Made by a program: the position numbers and the translations under genes
Shown: positions 27,530 to 36,103 of the stretch, piece after piece
Numbering within the stretch: position 1 is the first letter of the stretch
Layout of the letters: each line of letters opens with the position of its first letter
The notes under the pieces: model-generated
Databases searched by the model: none
The model's input: only the letters and a program-made list of their open reading frames with translations
What the model was told of the DNA's origin: nothing
Assembly (NCBI GenBank): GCA_021773395.1
Contig: JAJFKB010000002.1
Location: 639,050-703,049 of the forward strand
DNA length: 64,000 nucleotides
Direction of reading: 5' to 3'
Origin: Gammaproteobacteria bacterium
GTDB taxonomy: Bacteria; Pseudomonadota; Gammaproteobacteria; Pseudomonadales; IMCC2047

Positions 27530-28614
27530 GGCCAGTCCTTTGATGGACTAAGAAATGCTCCTCCGGTTGCCAACGCCAGCTTCCAATAACTCGATGCGGC
27601 CATTGGGTCCCCTTCCAGTGGCAGCAAGATAACATTGACCGGGATACCTTTAGGTAACTCATCAATGGCCTGTTTGAACAGTTTGAGACGTTGCTTCCCT
27701 GACACCGTCGTAGCTTGTGGTTTGCGATCACCCTGCGTGGGCAACCCATCGGTAATCAAAATAATGTTGTCTGGCAGGGGCGCAAGGCGACGCACCGAGC
27801 GAAATAGATTTTCCAGACTGGTGCCATTTTCAGGAACCAGCGTTCTCAGACCATCCAGTGCTGTACCAAGCTGTTTGGTATTTTTGATTTCCAGCCAATC
27901 ACCGTCCGAAGCCGGAACAAGTGGTTTAACCTGAGTATTGAAGGTATAGATTTGATACCAGCTATTCACCGGAAACTGGGCCATTAACCACTCAACTGCC
28001 CCCGTGGCTTGCTTCCACTTGGCAGAATTCAGCTTAACCTCATCTGACATATTGCGGCGTCGAAGAATATTGACGATGCTATGATCCAGCATACTGGCCG
28101 ACATATCGAGCAATACCAGAATACGATTTCCGCCCAGCTTTAACCCGGTCAGATACTGCCGATCCCCTTCGCCCTGGACACGTCTTACCTTCGTACCTGT
28201 ATTTTTCTTACTCTCGGCTTCCAGCCGTTTGTTTTCTGCCTCAAGCGACTTCAGATCAGATTTCAGCTTTTTAATCGTGTCACTTTGTATGGGCGTGTCT
28301 TTTAGGAACAGACTCAACTCCAGCCGTGACTTCTCAACGTCCGTTAGAATCCGACGCGATAAGCCCTGAGCTTCTACCACCTGTTGATCCACACGAGCGA
28401 TGGTATTTCGTACCCGCACCAGACCCTCTTCACCAACGCGGATATCTTCATCAAGCATATCCACCTCTGCCAGTAACGTTCTATTTACCTCTTCTGAGTG
28501 AACATTGGCGGCATGGTCGATCATGAGAAAAATCAACACCACGGCGCCAAAACCACAGGACATAATATCCAGAAAAGAGAGGTTAAAAGTGGAAAAGCGC
28601 CGCTTGCGATGCAT
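27526..28614 (-). CDS. Membrane-anchored von Willebrand A protein with ExbD/TolR-like anchor (first copy)
   Basis: A 362-residue paralogue of the protein encoded by the next gene. The anchor reads NLSFLDIMSCGFGAVVLIFL at residues 11-30 with Asp16 in the ExbD/TolR position. A long coiled coil spans about 41-137 (VDMLDEDIRV, LKSLEAENKRLEAE). The vWA domain has MIDAS D170-M-S172-A-S174, NGTSLE as the likely Thr position and ITDGLPTQGD. All metal-ligand positions appear intact. It is placed 9 bases after the Hsp70-like gene and is translationally coupled to the second vWA gene. The binding partner is unknown. Confidence 0.88.
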   Translation of the reverse strand: MHRKRRFSTFNLSFLDIMSCGFGAVVLIFLMIDHAANVHSEEVNRTLLAEVDMLDEDIRVGEEGLVRVRNTIARVDQQVVEAQGLSRRILTDVEKSRLELSLFLKDTPIQSDTIKKLKSDLKSLEAENKRLEAESKKNTGTKVRRVQGEGDRQYLTGLKLGGNRILVLLDMSASMLDHSIVNILRRRNMSDEVKLNSAKWKQATGAVEWLMAQFPVNSWYQIYTFNTQVKPLVPASDGDWLEIKNTKQLGTALDGLRTLVPENGTSLENLFRSVRRLAPLPDNIILITDGLPTQGDRKPQATTVSGKQRLKLFKQAIDELPKGIPVNVILLPLEGDPMAASSYWKLALATGGAFLSPSKDWP

Positions 28615-28623
28615 CAGGCCAGC

Positions 28624-29958
28624 CTAGGATTCGCGGACAACCAACAATCGCTGATGCCCATCCCCTACGATCAGCTCGTCTCCAGGTTTTAACACAGCAT
28701 TTGAGCTGAGTGTCGCACCATTAACCCGAATAGATACGTCACTCTGGCGCTTAAGCAGCAGCTGGCTCTGCTCCAAAACAAACTCACAATAGATAGCATA
28801 TAATTCGGCGTTATCGGTATTCAGTATTAACGACCCGTCAGGACCAGAAGCGCCCACATATAGCTTGTCGCTCAGTTTAAAGGCCTTATCTCCATAAACA
28901 ATATGGGTTGCCCGTTGCGTATCGGCTGTGAGCTGATCTGCAACTGGCTCTGGCTGATACAACTGACCATCAGGCAAGGGTAACGCAGTGACAAAACTTA
29001 AGGCTGCCTGATCTCGACAGATAAATGACAGGTTATTTTCACATCCCTGGTAGCAGGCCATATCCGACACCACCTGATAGCTGTTCAGCAAACCACAAAA
29101 TCCTGGTAGCTGCGCCAATCTTGGGCTGACCAGAAGGCTTAAGCTATCGGTAACGCCACCCACTTCATGGAGCGCCTGCAACAGTTTCCGATATAAAGGC
29201 TGAACCTTTTCTACCACCTGTGATTTCAAAAGACGCGCCTGAAAGCGATTCGCGGATCCGGTCATTTCCAAGAGCACCTCTTCCGTCTCAGCAAATGCTG
29301 CTAGCCACTGTGGCAGCTGACAATAAAGTGCCTGCTCGGATTGTGCATTATGTAAGGGGTCAAAACGACACTGCTCAATAAAGGTATCGGCGATCAACTG
29401 CACCCAGTAATCATTGAATTTTACCAAACCCACATCGGAAGTGGTGACTACTGTGCCCCGCTGAACTTGCTCGGCGACTCTTAACTCGGTAATGACCAGC
29501 TGGTGCAGGTGTATGTCCAGATGATAGATCAGCGGCTGCAAGGTACTAACTGCAGCCGCTGCCACAGCGATATCCACTAACCCAACCACTTTAATCGAGC
29601 ACTCCTTGGCAATACCCAGAAGTAACGAAAGCTGTTCATTGCTATAACTACCTGGCACCGCAAATATTACCTGGGGTGATTCTCCCAACTGCTCGGTGAT
29701 CGCCTTAAGGTGTGCATAAACCAGATCGGCATGATGCCTGTAATGGCTATTAGCTTGCGTTAATGGATCCAGACTTAATCTGTACCAGAACTGATTGTGA
29801 GATCTACGCGGGTGGATTCTGGCTTGGTTGAAAGCGACTTCGCCCACCGCTACTTTAGCATCATCGATCACAGCATAGCCTGGACCATGTGAAATGAGTT
29901 CTCCCGCACTGACCACCCGCAGGTCAGCATCTGTTATTTCGATAACATGCACGCTCAT
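28624..29958 (-). CDS. Degenerate Hsp70/actin-fold protein with C-terminal FHA-like domain
   Basis: A 444-residue soluble protein without a signal peptide. The first 330 residues resemble the actin/Hsp70 ATPase fold: VIEITDADLRVVSAGE at the start, VIFAVPGSYSNEQLSLL and VVGLVDIAVAAAAV, as in DnaK before its connect region. The second phosphate motif, normally DLGGGT, reads DIHLHQLV without the glycines, so ATP binding is doubtful. The last 100 residues (RVNGATLSSNAVLKPGDELIVGD) look like an FHA domain, which binds phosphothreonine. It would lie on the cytoplasmic face of the complex. The fold call is by eye and should be tested by structure prediction. Confidence 0.7.
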   Translation of the reverse strand: MSVHVIEITDADLRVVSAGELISHGPGYAVIDDAKVAVGEVAFNQARIHPRRSHNQFWYRLSLDPLTQANSHYRHHADLVYAHLKAITEQLGESPQVIFAVPGSYSNEQLSLLLGIAKECSIKVVGLVDIAVAAAAVSTLQPLIYHLDIHLHQLVITELRVAEQVQRGTVVTTSDVGLVKFNDYWVQLIADTFIEQCRFDPLHNAQSEQALYCQLPQWLAAFAETEEVLLEMTGSANRFQARLLKSQVVEKVQPLYRKLLQALHEVGGVTDSLSLLVSPRLAQLPGFCGLLNSYQVVSDMACYQGCENNLSFICRDQAALSFVTALPLPDGQLYQPEPVADQLTADTQRATHIVYGDKAFKLSDKLYVGASGPDGSLILNTDNAELYAIYCEFVLEQSQLLLKRQSDVSIRVNGATLSSNAVLKPGDELIVGDGHQRLLVVRES

Positions 29959-29964
29959 TTCATC

Positions 29965-30768
29965 TTAGCCCTCGCGCAATTTCAAGAATCGCATAAGGTT
30001 GTTATCACAGTATCTTTGATTATCGAGCACCAACCGCTCCTGTAACAGCTGAACCTGATGTAACAGAAACATAATAATGATGCTTATAACCAATGCGATA
30101 AAGGTGGAGTTAAAGGCCACACCCAGGCTTGCGGTTACGCCAGCGATATCGCCTTCAACTGCGAGATGCGCCTGACCCAGTGCTTCACCAATTCCCCGCA
30201 CCGTGCCAATAAAACCGATCGAAGGAATAGCCCAGGCAATATATCGAATCATCGATAACTCTGAATCGAGTCGATCCGACTCATTCTCACAGGTTTCGCG
30301 TATTGAGGATGAAACATCCTGGATATTGCGGGTCGACCCGAATCGCTGCAGTGCGGTATAAAGAATACGCGCCAGCAAAAACTCCTGTTCCTGCTCTGGC
30401 AGCGCTTGAATGGGCCGCAAATATTCTCGGGCATCCTCCGGCAGAATATTCATACCTTCCGAAACCTCTACCAATCGCCTGTCCAGCAATACACGCTCGC
30501 GAAAAGCATTACGCGCCTTATAGCCCATGATTGCCATCGCCCAGAGCATCAATATAAAGCAGGACTCCTGCTCAAAATCCTTAAGAATTACATACAGAGA
30601 CCGGGAAGGAATAAAGTTTTCTCCGGCGGCTTGCAGTGCCAATTGCTGTTCTAGAATCGCGTCGGCGTTTGGTCGAATGACCCCAACATAGATGGCATGC
30701 ACCAATATCACCGCAACAAACAGGGCGAACACCTGAAACATGAACTCGGATGACAGTTTACTCTTCAT
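29965..30768 (-). CDS. MotA/TolQ/ExbB-type proton channel protein
   Basis: A 267-residue inner-membrane protein. Hydrophobic segments lie at about 9-31, 68-84, 176-198 and 214-238. The signature of the family is AIPSIGFIGTVRGIGEALGQA at 180-200 in the third helix; the fourth helix has the polar start NSTFIALVISII. The large loop between helices 2 and 3 is cytoplasmic and charged. It lacks the length of true TolQ partners in its neighbourhood: no classical tolR or exbD is present, the vWA proteins downstream apparently taking that role. It lies 6 bases before the Hsp70-like gene. Confidence 0.9.
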   Translation of the reverse strand: MKSKLSSEFMFQVFALFVAVILVHAIYVGVIRPNADAILEQQLALQAAGENFIPSRSLYVILKDFEQESCFILMLWAMAIMGYKARNAFRERVLLDRRLVEVSEGMNILPEDAREYLRPIQALPEQEQEFLLARILYTALQRFGSTRNIQDVSSSIRETCENESDRLDSELSMIRYIAWAIPSIGFIGTVRGIGEALGQAHLAVEGDIAGVTASLGVAFNSTFIALVISIIIMFLLHQVQLLQERLVLDNQRYCDNNLMRFLKLREG

Positions 30769-30776
30769 TGGCTATC

Positions 30777-31013
30777 CTAAATGTCGACGGGGTAGGAGAC
30801 TGAACGATCTTCGGAAATATCTTCACTCGGAGTGAACGTATCGGGCGTTTTAACTCCCGCGCTCTTCTCAATCTCAGTTTCACTTTGAATAGTTTTCTCC
30901 GCTGGCTCTTGCTCTTCCAGGCTTGGGTCACCGGTATTTTTCTGAGGGTCAGCATAACCTGACAATGCTAGCGCGAACAGACCAAAATAGCATACCCTCT
31001 TTAAACAGTTCAT
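30777..31013 (-). CDS. Small secreted acidic protein with an altered lipobox
   Basis: A 78-residue protein. The leader CYFGLFALALSGYADPQK looks like a lipoprotein signal, but the residue at the lipidation position is Tyr (codon TAT) rather than Cys (TGT or TGC), a single-base difference. The remaining 55 residues are acidic and low in complexity, with no fold expected (many Glu, Ser, Pro, Thr). The gene sits between the PEGA/FGE gene (3-base gap) and the channel gene (8-base gap), so it is translated as part of the operon. Its function is unknown. Confidence 0.65.
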   Translation of the reverse strand: MNCLKRVCYFGLFALALSGYADPQKNTGDPSLEEQEPAEKTIQSETEIEKSAGVKTPDTFTPSEDISEDRSVSYPVDI

Positions 31014-31016
31014 GAG

Positions 31017-33083
31017 CTACTCCAAAAACCGTGCCAATCGAAAACCCAGGTCATTGCGCCCATCATTTCCATAGTCCCGATAAGACAACCGCAACTCAGC
31101 AATACTCCCATGTGCCCAGCTTGATCCTCTAATGACGTGGTACTTGCCGCTATCCGGACCCAGCGGGTCCTCAACCACTCTATTCGACATACTCCCACCG
31201 GTGCTGTAATAGTCATGCGCCCACTCCGACACATTGCCACCCAAGTCATAGAGCCCATTTTGATTAGGTAAAAAACTTCCAACAGGAGCCGTAACTGCAT
31301 ACTTGTCATCATACTGGGTCACTATGCGGCCTATAATAAAAGCCGCTGAGCGATCCGCATAGTTCCCGGATTTTTCAGTCGGTGGCAACTGCGCCCCCCA
31401 GGGATACTTATAGAGACCATCCTTGCTGTTTCGCGCCACCCAGGCCCACTCGGCTTCCGTCGGCAGCCGATACCCGGTTGCAGCCTCATTAAAGCCTACC
31501 ACTTCCCCCTCCTCGACCCTGTAAGCTAGCGGCAAGCCTTCCCGTTCGCTCAACCAGTTACAGTACAGCGCAGCCTGCTGCCAACTCACCTTGACCACCG
31601 GCTGGCTATCACCGTCAAGACTATACCCTTCCACATTGCCCGAGGAGTGTAGCTTTTCAAAAAGCCGGAAGTGTTGATTTGTAACTTCCTTTGTCCCTAT
31701 GTAAAAGGCTCGATTTAAACTGACCTGTTTTAAAGACTCATTTGCCCGTCTGCCCGCTTCGCGGCGTGACGCTCCCATGGTCAAGGAGCCGGGTCTGAAC
31801 AATTTCAACTGCTGTCCATCGCTCAGGGTTATTATCGGCTTAACAGCCTCCCACTTTGCCTGCTCCAGAGTCTTAAGCCTGACCTTGACTTGTTGCTCTA
31901 ATCCCTGCCTCGGGGTGATATAGGTTTGGTAGCTCACATATCCCTCTTTACGTATTTCCAGCATTTGCTTTTCCGTCGGCAACGAGAATACCTGATTCGC
32001 TGTACCCACATACTGATTATCAATGAAGACCTTAGCATCCGCGGGATATCCAACAACTCGTATATCAGCCACTATTGGTTCCAGCTTAATAATATACGAC
32101 TGTTGTGATCCGGAGATAATCCTAAAATCTTTCTTAGCCGCGAGATAACCCGGTTTGAATAAGTTTAGCTGGTAGCGCTGCTTCGGTTTTAGTGAAAGAC
32201 TTAAGGGTGTTTGGCCGCGAAAAACATCGTCCACCATGACGTTCGCCTGACTCGGCTCACTTTGTATCCTGACTACGCCGTCAAGCGGCTCCAGCCGCAC
32301 CATCGGTAAAGTTAAGGATTGATTCGCTTCGACGGACAGCTTCTGTTGCCAATTTTTATAACCTTCAAAAGATAAAATTAAAAGCCGTTCACCTTGCATC
32401 ACCTCTACACTTTTTGGGGTGTAACCTTGCGGCTCATTATCAACCAAAATAGTCGCACCTGGCGGCTCCGAACTCATACTGATATCACTCCAGGCTGGCT
32501 TCAACTCAACCGACATTTGGTGGGCTAAATCCTTACCTTCTATCTCGATATCGGTTGATTGGCTTATATAACGTCCAGCTTCCAGTCCAACGCTATACCG
32601 GCCCGCCTCTATCAAATAATCCGTTACCGGTGTTTTTCCAATAGCTTCTCCATCAACCAAGACCGCCGCACCTTCGGGCACAGATCTCACAAACAGTCTT
32701 CCAGGCAGTTTTAACATCTGGAAATCAAATTTCTGATTTGGCTCTTGCGATACTTCTATCGGTTGTTCAAGCGTCCGATAACCCTTCTGTTTCGCCTGGA
32801 TTAAATATTCACCCGGGCGCATCAAATAACGCTCTCCCAGAGTGATGACAATGCCACCTTTAATCTCTACATGCTCTGCCACCGGCTCAAAGGAAAGATA
32901 AACTGAACGAGCGGTGAACACGTACCACATGGCTATCAGGAGCAATAGAAATACACACCCAAGTATGGCCGTGACAGGTTTAATCCACGGCTTTTCGGTA
33001 ATACGGCCCGCATCTACCGGCTTAAAATTCAGCGGCTTGATGACATTTTCCTGATCGGCATTCGGTTCTAGATTATCTGGCAT
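31017..33083 (-). CDS. PEGA-repeat protein with formylglycine-generating-enzyme-like domain
   Basis: A 688-residue single-pass membrane protein. The N-terminal 35 residues are cytoplasmic, a helix spans about 36-56, and the rest is periplasmic. Four clear PEGA repeats lie at about 130-197, 203-265, 269-335 and 340-405 (for example VPEGAAVLVDGEAIGKTP), with a weaker one at 60-125. Residues 420-688 form the FGE/SUMF1 fold: GYRLPTEAEWAW at 537-548, GNVSEWAHD at 616-624, RGSSW at 652-656 and GFRLAR at 680-685. The cysteine pair that binds copper in active FGE is absent (the segment reads SSWAHGSIAELRLSYR), so sulfatase activation is unlikely; a binding or scaffold role is inferred. Confidence 0.88.
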   Translation of the reverse strand: MPDNLEPNADQENVIKPLNFKPVDAGRITEKPWIKPVTAILGCVFLLLLIAMWYVFTARSVYLSFEPVAEHVEIKGGIVITLGERYLMRPGEYLIQAKQKGYRTLEQPIEVSQEPNQKFDFQMLKLPGRLFVRSVPEGAAVLVDGEAIGKTPVTDYLIEAGRYSVGLEAGRYISQSTDIEIEGKDLAHQMSVELKPAWSDISMSSEPPGATILVDNEPQGYTPKSVEVMQGERLLILSFEGYKNWQQKLSVEANQSLTLPMVRLEPLDGVVRIQSEPSQANVMVDDVFRGQTPLSLSLKPKQRYQLNLFKPGYLAAKKDFRIISGSQQSYIIKLEPIVADIRVVGYPADAKVFIDNQYVGTANQVFSLPTEKQMLEIRKEGYVSYQTYITPRQGLEQQVKVRLKTLEQAKWEAVKPIITLSDGQQLKLFRPGSLTMGASRREAGRRANESLKQVSLNRAFYIGTKEVTNQHFRLFEKLHSSGNVEGYSLDGDSQPVVKVSWQQAALYCNWLSEREGLPLAYRVEEGEVVGFNEAATGYRLPTEAEWAWVARNSKDGLYKYPWGAQLPPTEKSGNYADRSAAFIIGRIVTQYDDKYAVTAPVGSFLPNQNGLYDLGGNVSEWAHDYYSTGGSMSNRVVEDPLGPDSGKYHVIRGSSWAHGSIAELRLSYRDYGNDGRNDLGFRLARFLE

Positions 33084-33183
33084 TCCCTATATCCGCAAAC
33101 TAAACTATCTCGCTATCTACCAATGCTTTCGGCTCTGATCCGGCAAACCTTTCGTAAAGGCGAAATGTTGCTTTGTGACCTGA

Positions 33184-34701
33184 TTAAATCTTTTCCTCGC
33201 ACTGGATTTTTATCGGCCCGACCAGCGTTTTTTTGGATACCACAAACTCTTTTCGCACGTCGCGATACCCCACACGCTTACCTATTAAAACATAGCCCCC
33301 TGGTTTTAAAGACAGCTCACGCTGAGTAAAATTTCCTAAGTGTCCAACTTTATAAAGGGTTACATCGGTCTCGTTATCCGACTCTATACGCACCAGCGAA
33401 GGCTCTATGGCCTGTTTGAGAAGAGTCATTAAACTGTCAATTTGACCCATCAATCTCGGCCCGGGGTTCGCCACAGTTCCAGCAACACCCAACAGCTGTT
33501 CGGCTTCTCGATAAACTGCATCGCTGGTTAATCGGCTCGGATCTGCAAGCTGCTCCTGCAGCAGGTCGTCAAGCCGCGCTCGATCGCCGGTACGTTTTAA
33601 ACCCTGTTGCGCAAATATTAAATTTGGATCGAGTGCCAGTACCGCTTGATATTGTTTTTGTGCTGCATGCCATTGCTCGCTCTCTACCAGCTTCTTTGCC
33701 TCTGCGCGCAAATGGGCAATCTTGTTTTGCACCAGCAAATTGGTCACTTCTGCACGTCCGGTATTTGCTTCAGCTGACCGTGGTTTTAACTGACCTGCTC
33801 TAGTGAAATGTTTTTCTGCCTGGATCAGACGGTTTTGCTGTAATGCTCGATAACCCTCAGACATGGCCAGTGAAAAATCCCGCTCCAGTATCTTTGCTTT
33901 AATGGCATTTATCGCTGTTTTCGCCTGCAGTGATTCATCATCAAGCGCCAGCGCCTCTTGCAAACTATTTTGCGCACTATCAAAATCTGCCTGCTGCTCC
34001 ATCTGCTTTGCCTTTTGCACAAGCAGATTCACTCTATCCAGGGTAGCAACACGCTTGAGACCGTTATGCGCTGCTTCATTATCCGGATCAATTATTCGTA
34101 CTAGCTCAAATGCTGCACGAGCCTGCTCGGCCAATCCATCATGAATAGATTGGAAACCGACTTGCAGCTGCTGCTCGATCACAGCATTTACGCTGTCAGC
34201 GATGCTGCGCATCAGTTCGAGACTCTCACTGTAGAGCTTTGCTGCGTTCTGAAACTGCCGCTCACGATATTTCTCATCCCCCTGGGTTGCCAGTGCTGCG
34301 GCCTCTGAAAACTGCTGTTGCGCCCATAACCTGACACTTTTCTCTTCCAGTTCAAATTGCAGATCGAGCAACGGCTCCAAAATCTGCTGTGCCTGCTGCC
34401 TTTCTCTAGCCAACTGCGCTTCCTGCCAAGGGGAAATCTCTGGCGGGATCTGCACTGCCCTGGTATTTTCTTGCGTAACTACATCTGGCTGTGTAATAAA
34501 GCGCGGCAGCATGACAAATACTGCAATTGCCAGGGCTACAGACAGTGAGAAGCTTGCTATCAACCATTTCTTGTGAATATTCTTATCTGAATCAGCACGA
34601 GAAGTTTGACTGTCGCTTGGCCCTTGAGGAGATATCTCAATTTTTGCAGGAGTGATTTTTTCAAATTCGGGCAAGTTCGGATCAGTCGAATCGTTTTGCA
34701 T
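33184..34701 (-). CDS. Membrane-anchored TPR protein with C-terminal PEGA-like domain
   Basis: A 505-residue protein. A cytoplasmic N-terminus of 45 residues precedes one helix (KWLIASFSLSVALAIAVFVM). The periplasmic part is mostly helical repeats with TPR character (AARAAFELVRIIDPDNEAAHNGLKR-type and NRLIQAEKHFTRAGQLKPRS), about residues 90-410. The last 80 residues (VRIESDNETDVTLYKVGHLG, then LKPGGYVLIGKRVGY) form a PEGA-like domain like those of the next gene. It lies 100 bases upstream of the PEGA/FGE gene. I infer a structural partner of that protein in the periplasm. Confidence 0.82.
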   Translation of the reverse strand: MQNDSTDPNLPEFEKITPAKIEISPQGPSDSQTSRADSDKNIHKKWLIASFSLSVALAIAVFVMLPRFITQPDVVTQENTRAVQIPPEISPWQEAQLARERQQAQQILEPLLDLQFELEEKSVRLWAQQQFSEAAALATQGDEKYRERQFQNAAKLYSESLELMRSIADSVNAVIEQQLQVGFQSIHDGLAEQARAAFELVRIIDPDNEAAHNGLKRVATLDRVNLLVQKAKQMEQQADFDSAQNSLQEALALDDESLQAKTAINAIKAKILERDFSLAMSEGYRALQQNRLIQAEKHFTRAGQLKPRSAEANTGRAEVTNLLVQNKIAHLRAEAKKLVESEQWHAAQKQYQAVLALDPNLIFAQQGLKRTGDRARLDDLLQEQLADPSRLTSDAVYREAEQLLGVAGTVANPGPRLMGQIDSLMTLLKQAIEPSLVRIESDNETDVTLYKVGHLGNFTQRELSLKPGGYVLIGKRVGYRDVRKEFVVSKKTLVGPIKIQCEEKI

Positions 34702-34838
34702 AGAGGGTTAATTTCTTTATTCTTCGGCACTCAGAAGGCGGCACCATTTTGGTGATTAGGGAACCTATGATTAATTTCTCAGCCTTAGGGAATATTACAT
34801 AACTGCTGTGCTCGGCAATACCGAGTTAAAAACCGGCT

Positions 34839-34864
34839 AAAAAGTTTATTTATGATTATAAACT
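34839..34864 (-). terminator. Weak rho-independent terminator within the envelope cluster
   Basis: On the minus strand, AGTTTAT and ATAAACT arms of 7 bases (34858-34864 and 34843-34849) enclose an 8-base loop, and the 3' arm runs into TTTTT. It lies about 50 bases after the stop of the lipoprotein gene at 34913. The stem is A+T-rich, so termination is probably partial. It would divide the cluster into an upstream three-gene unit and a downstream unit starting with the TPR/PEGA gene. Confidence 0.5.
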
Positions 34865-34912
34865 CCTTTTTTCTTCTCTTTCTTCCACTATAGACCTGAT
34901 GCAAGGTTTCCT

Positions 34913-36103
34913 TTAATTTTTACCTTCAACTGACTCAGTTTCAGTAACATAAATATCATACAGAATTTCACGCCACTTACTATATTGATCATCCACTGTT
35001 CCCGTCAGGGTGACGGTTCGATCCTGCAACTCCACCACCTGAGGCTCGACCTCCAACTCTAACGAGTTACCCAGCTCCTGCAACGCCTCCTGGTGCAGCT
35101 GTGATTCTGCGCGTTTATCCAGCCCGCTTTTAAAAAGGTACGCGCCACCAATAATACCAACCTGTCCTGCAGCTTCAACCGACCCATCTCCCGATCCTGC
35201 TGCTGCCACACCTGCGATAATAGCAGCCGTACCTGCGATCATTCGATTCCTCGCAGCACGACGCAGTTCACGCAAGGCAACCACTTCATCATAGGTCATC
35301 TTACGCCATTCCAGATAGGGTTTGCCCATTTCCATCGCAAAAGAGGAATAATAATCCTGCAACGTATCTATATATAGATAATCACGTTCTCTTATCTGCC
35401 GTACACGAATTAAAAGCGGCTCATTAACAGGTGGTAATCTCACGATCTCATAGATTCCAGCTTTATTGGCCTGCATATACTCTGAAAAGGCATCGGGAGA
35501 AAAGCTGCGCGCAAACTTAAGTTCGGAAAGAGTTCGAATCCGTTTTAGTTGTGCGGGTGATAACTGCTCTCGAAAAGTCAGCATGTCATTGGCAATACGA
35601 TTATAGAGCCCCTGAAATGGGTCTAATTGCGCATGCATTTTATCGTCATAATTATACTTACTGGTGATTTCTTCGTATTCCCGGACAAACCATGTCTTAC
35701 CTGAGCTGTCGCTCACACTAATCTCCAGCTGCAACATTTCACCATCGGAATGTAGGATTTTCCCCTCAACATACAGATCGACAATACTCTCTTTACTCGG
35801 CACAATTCTAACCGCACCCCAGCTTGCGTTCTTTTGCAATGTCTCAGTCAGGGTAAAAGGAATGTATCTGGACTCGGCTTTACGGATTTCCGGCAGAGTG
35901 ATGGCTTTCTTGTCCTCCAATAATTCATCAATGCCCGGATTAAATATCAGCACCCCCACATCAAGCAATTGACTTTCCAAAATCTCAGTCGTTTCATACT
36001 TTAGCGGTGTAATACTGGTCGTTTTAACGGTGGTGCTGGCGCAACCGGCCAATACCAGTATCGTTAACCAAAAACAGGTAAATTTTTGCACCCCGTTCAC
36101 CAT
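34913..36103 (-). CDS. Putative outer-membrane lipoprotein, unknown function (envelope cluster)
   Basis: A 396-residue protein with signal peptide and lipobox VLAGC (C21), followed by Ala-Ser, which favours the outer membrane. The first 180 residues contain LLDVGVLIFNPGIDELLEDK and NASWGAVRIVPSKES, a pattern seen in lipoproteins that carry a divergent LPP20/GNA1162-like domain, but I cannot name the family. Near residue 290 a glycine/alanine-rich hydrophobic stretch (IAGTAAIIAGVAAAGSG) could insert in a membrane. The start overlaps the end of the Ser/Gly/Glu-rich gene by one base (ATG within the stop region), suggesting coupled translation. Confidence 0.78.
   Translation of the reverse strand: MVNGVQKFTCFWLTILVLAGCASTTVKTTSITPLKYETTEILESQLLDVGVLIFNPGIDELLEDKKAITLPEIRKAESRYIPFTLTETLQKNASWGAVRIVPSKESIVDLYVEGKILHSDGEMLQLEISVSDSSGKTWFVREYEEITSKYNYDDKMHAQLDPFQGLYNRIANDMLTFREQLSPAQLKRIRTLSELKFARSFSPDAFSEYMQANKAGIYEIVRLPPVNEPLLIRVRQIRERDYLYIDTLQDYYSSFAMEMGKPYLEWRKMTYDEVVALRELRRAARNRMIAGTAAIIAGVAAAGSGDGSVEAAGQVGIIGGAYLFKSGLDKRAESQLHQEALQELGNSLELEVEPQVVELQDRTVTLTGTVDDQYSKWREILYDIYVTETESVEGKN

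Noticed and set aside
26531-30768. Reading the TolQ/MotA and vWA genes as a Zorya-type or other anti-phage defence system
   Set aside because: No MotB/OmpA peptidoglycan-binding partner, nuclease, helicase or restriction gene is present, and the partners are lipoproteins, PEGA and TPR proteins, which fit an envelope machine better.
31017-33083. Annotating the FGE-fold domain as an active formylglycine-generating enzyme
   Set aside because: The copper-binding cysteine pair after RGSSW is absent and no sulfatase gene lies nearby.
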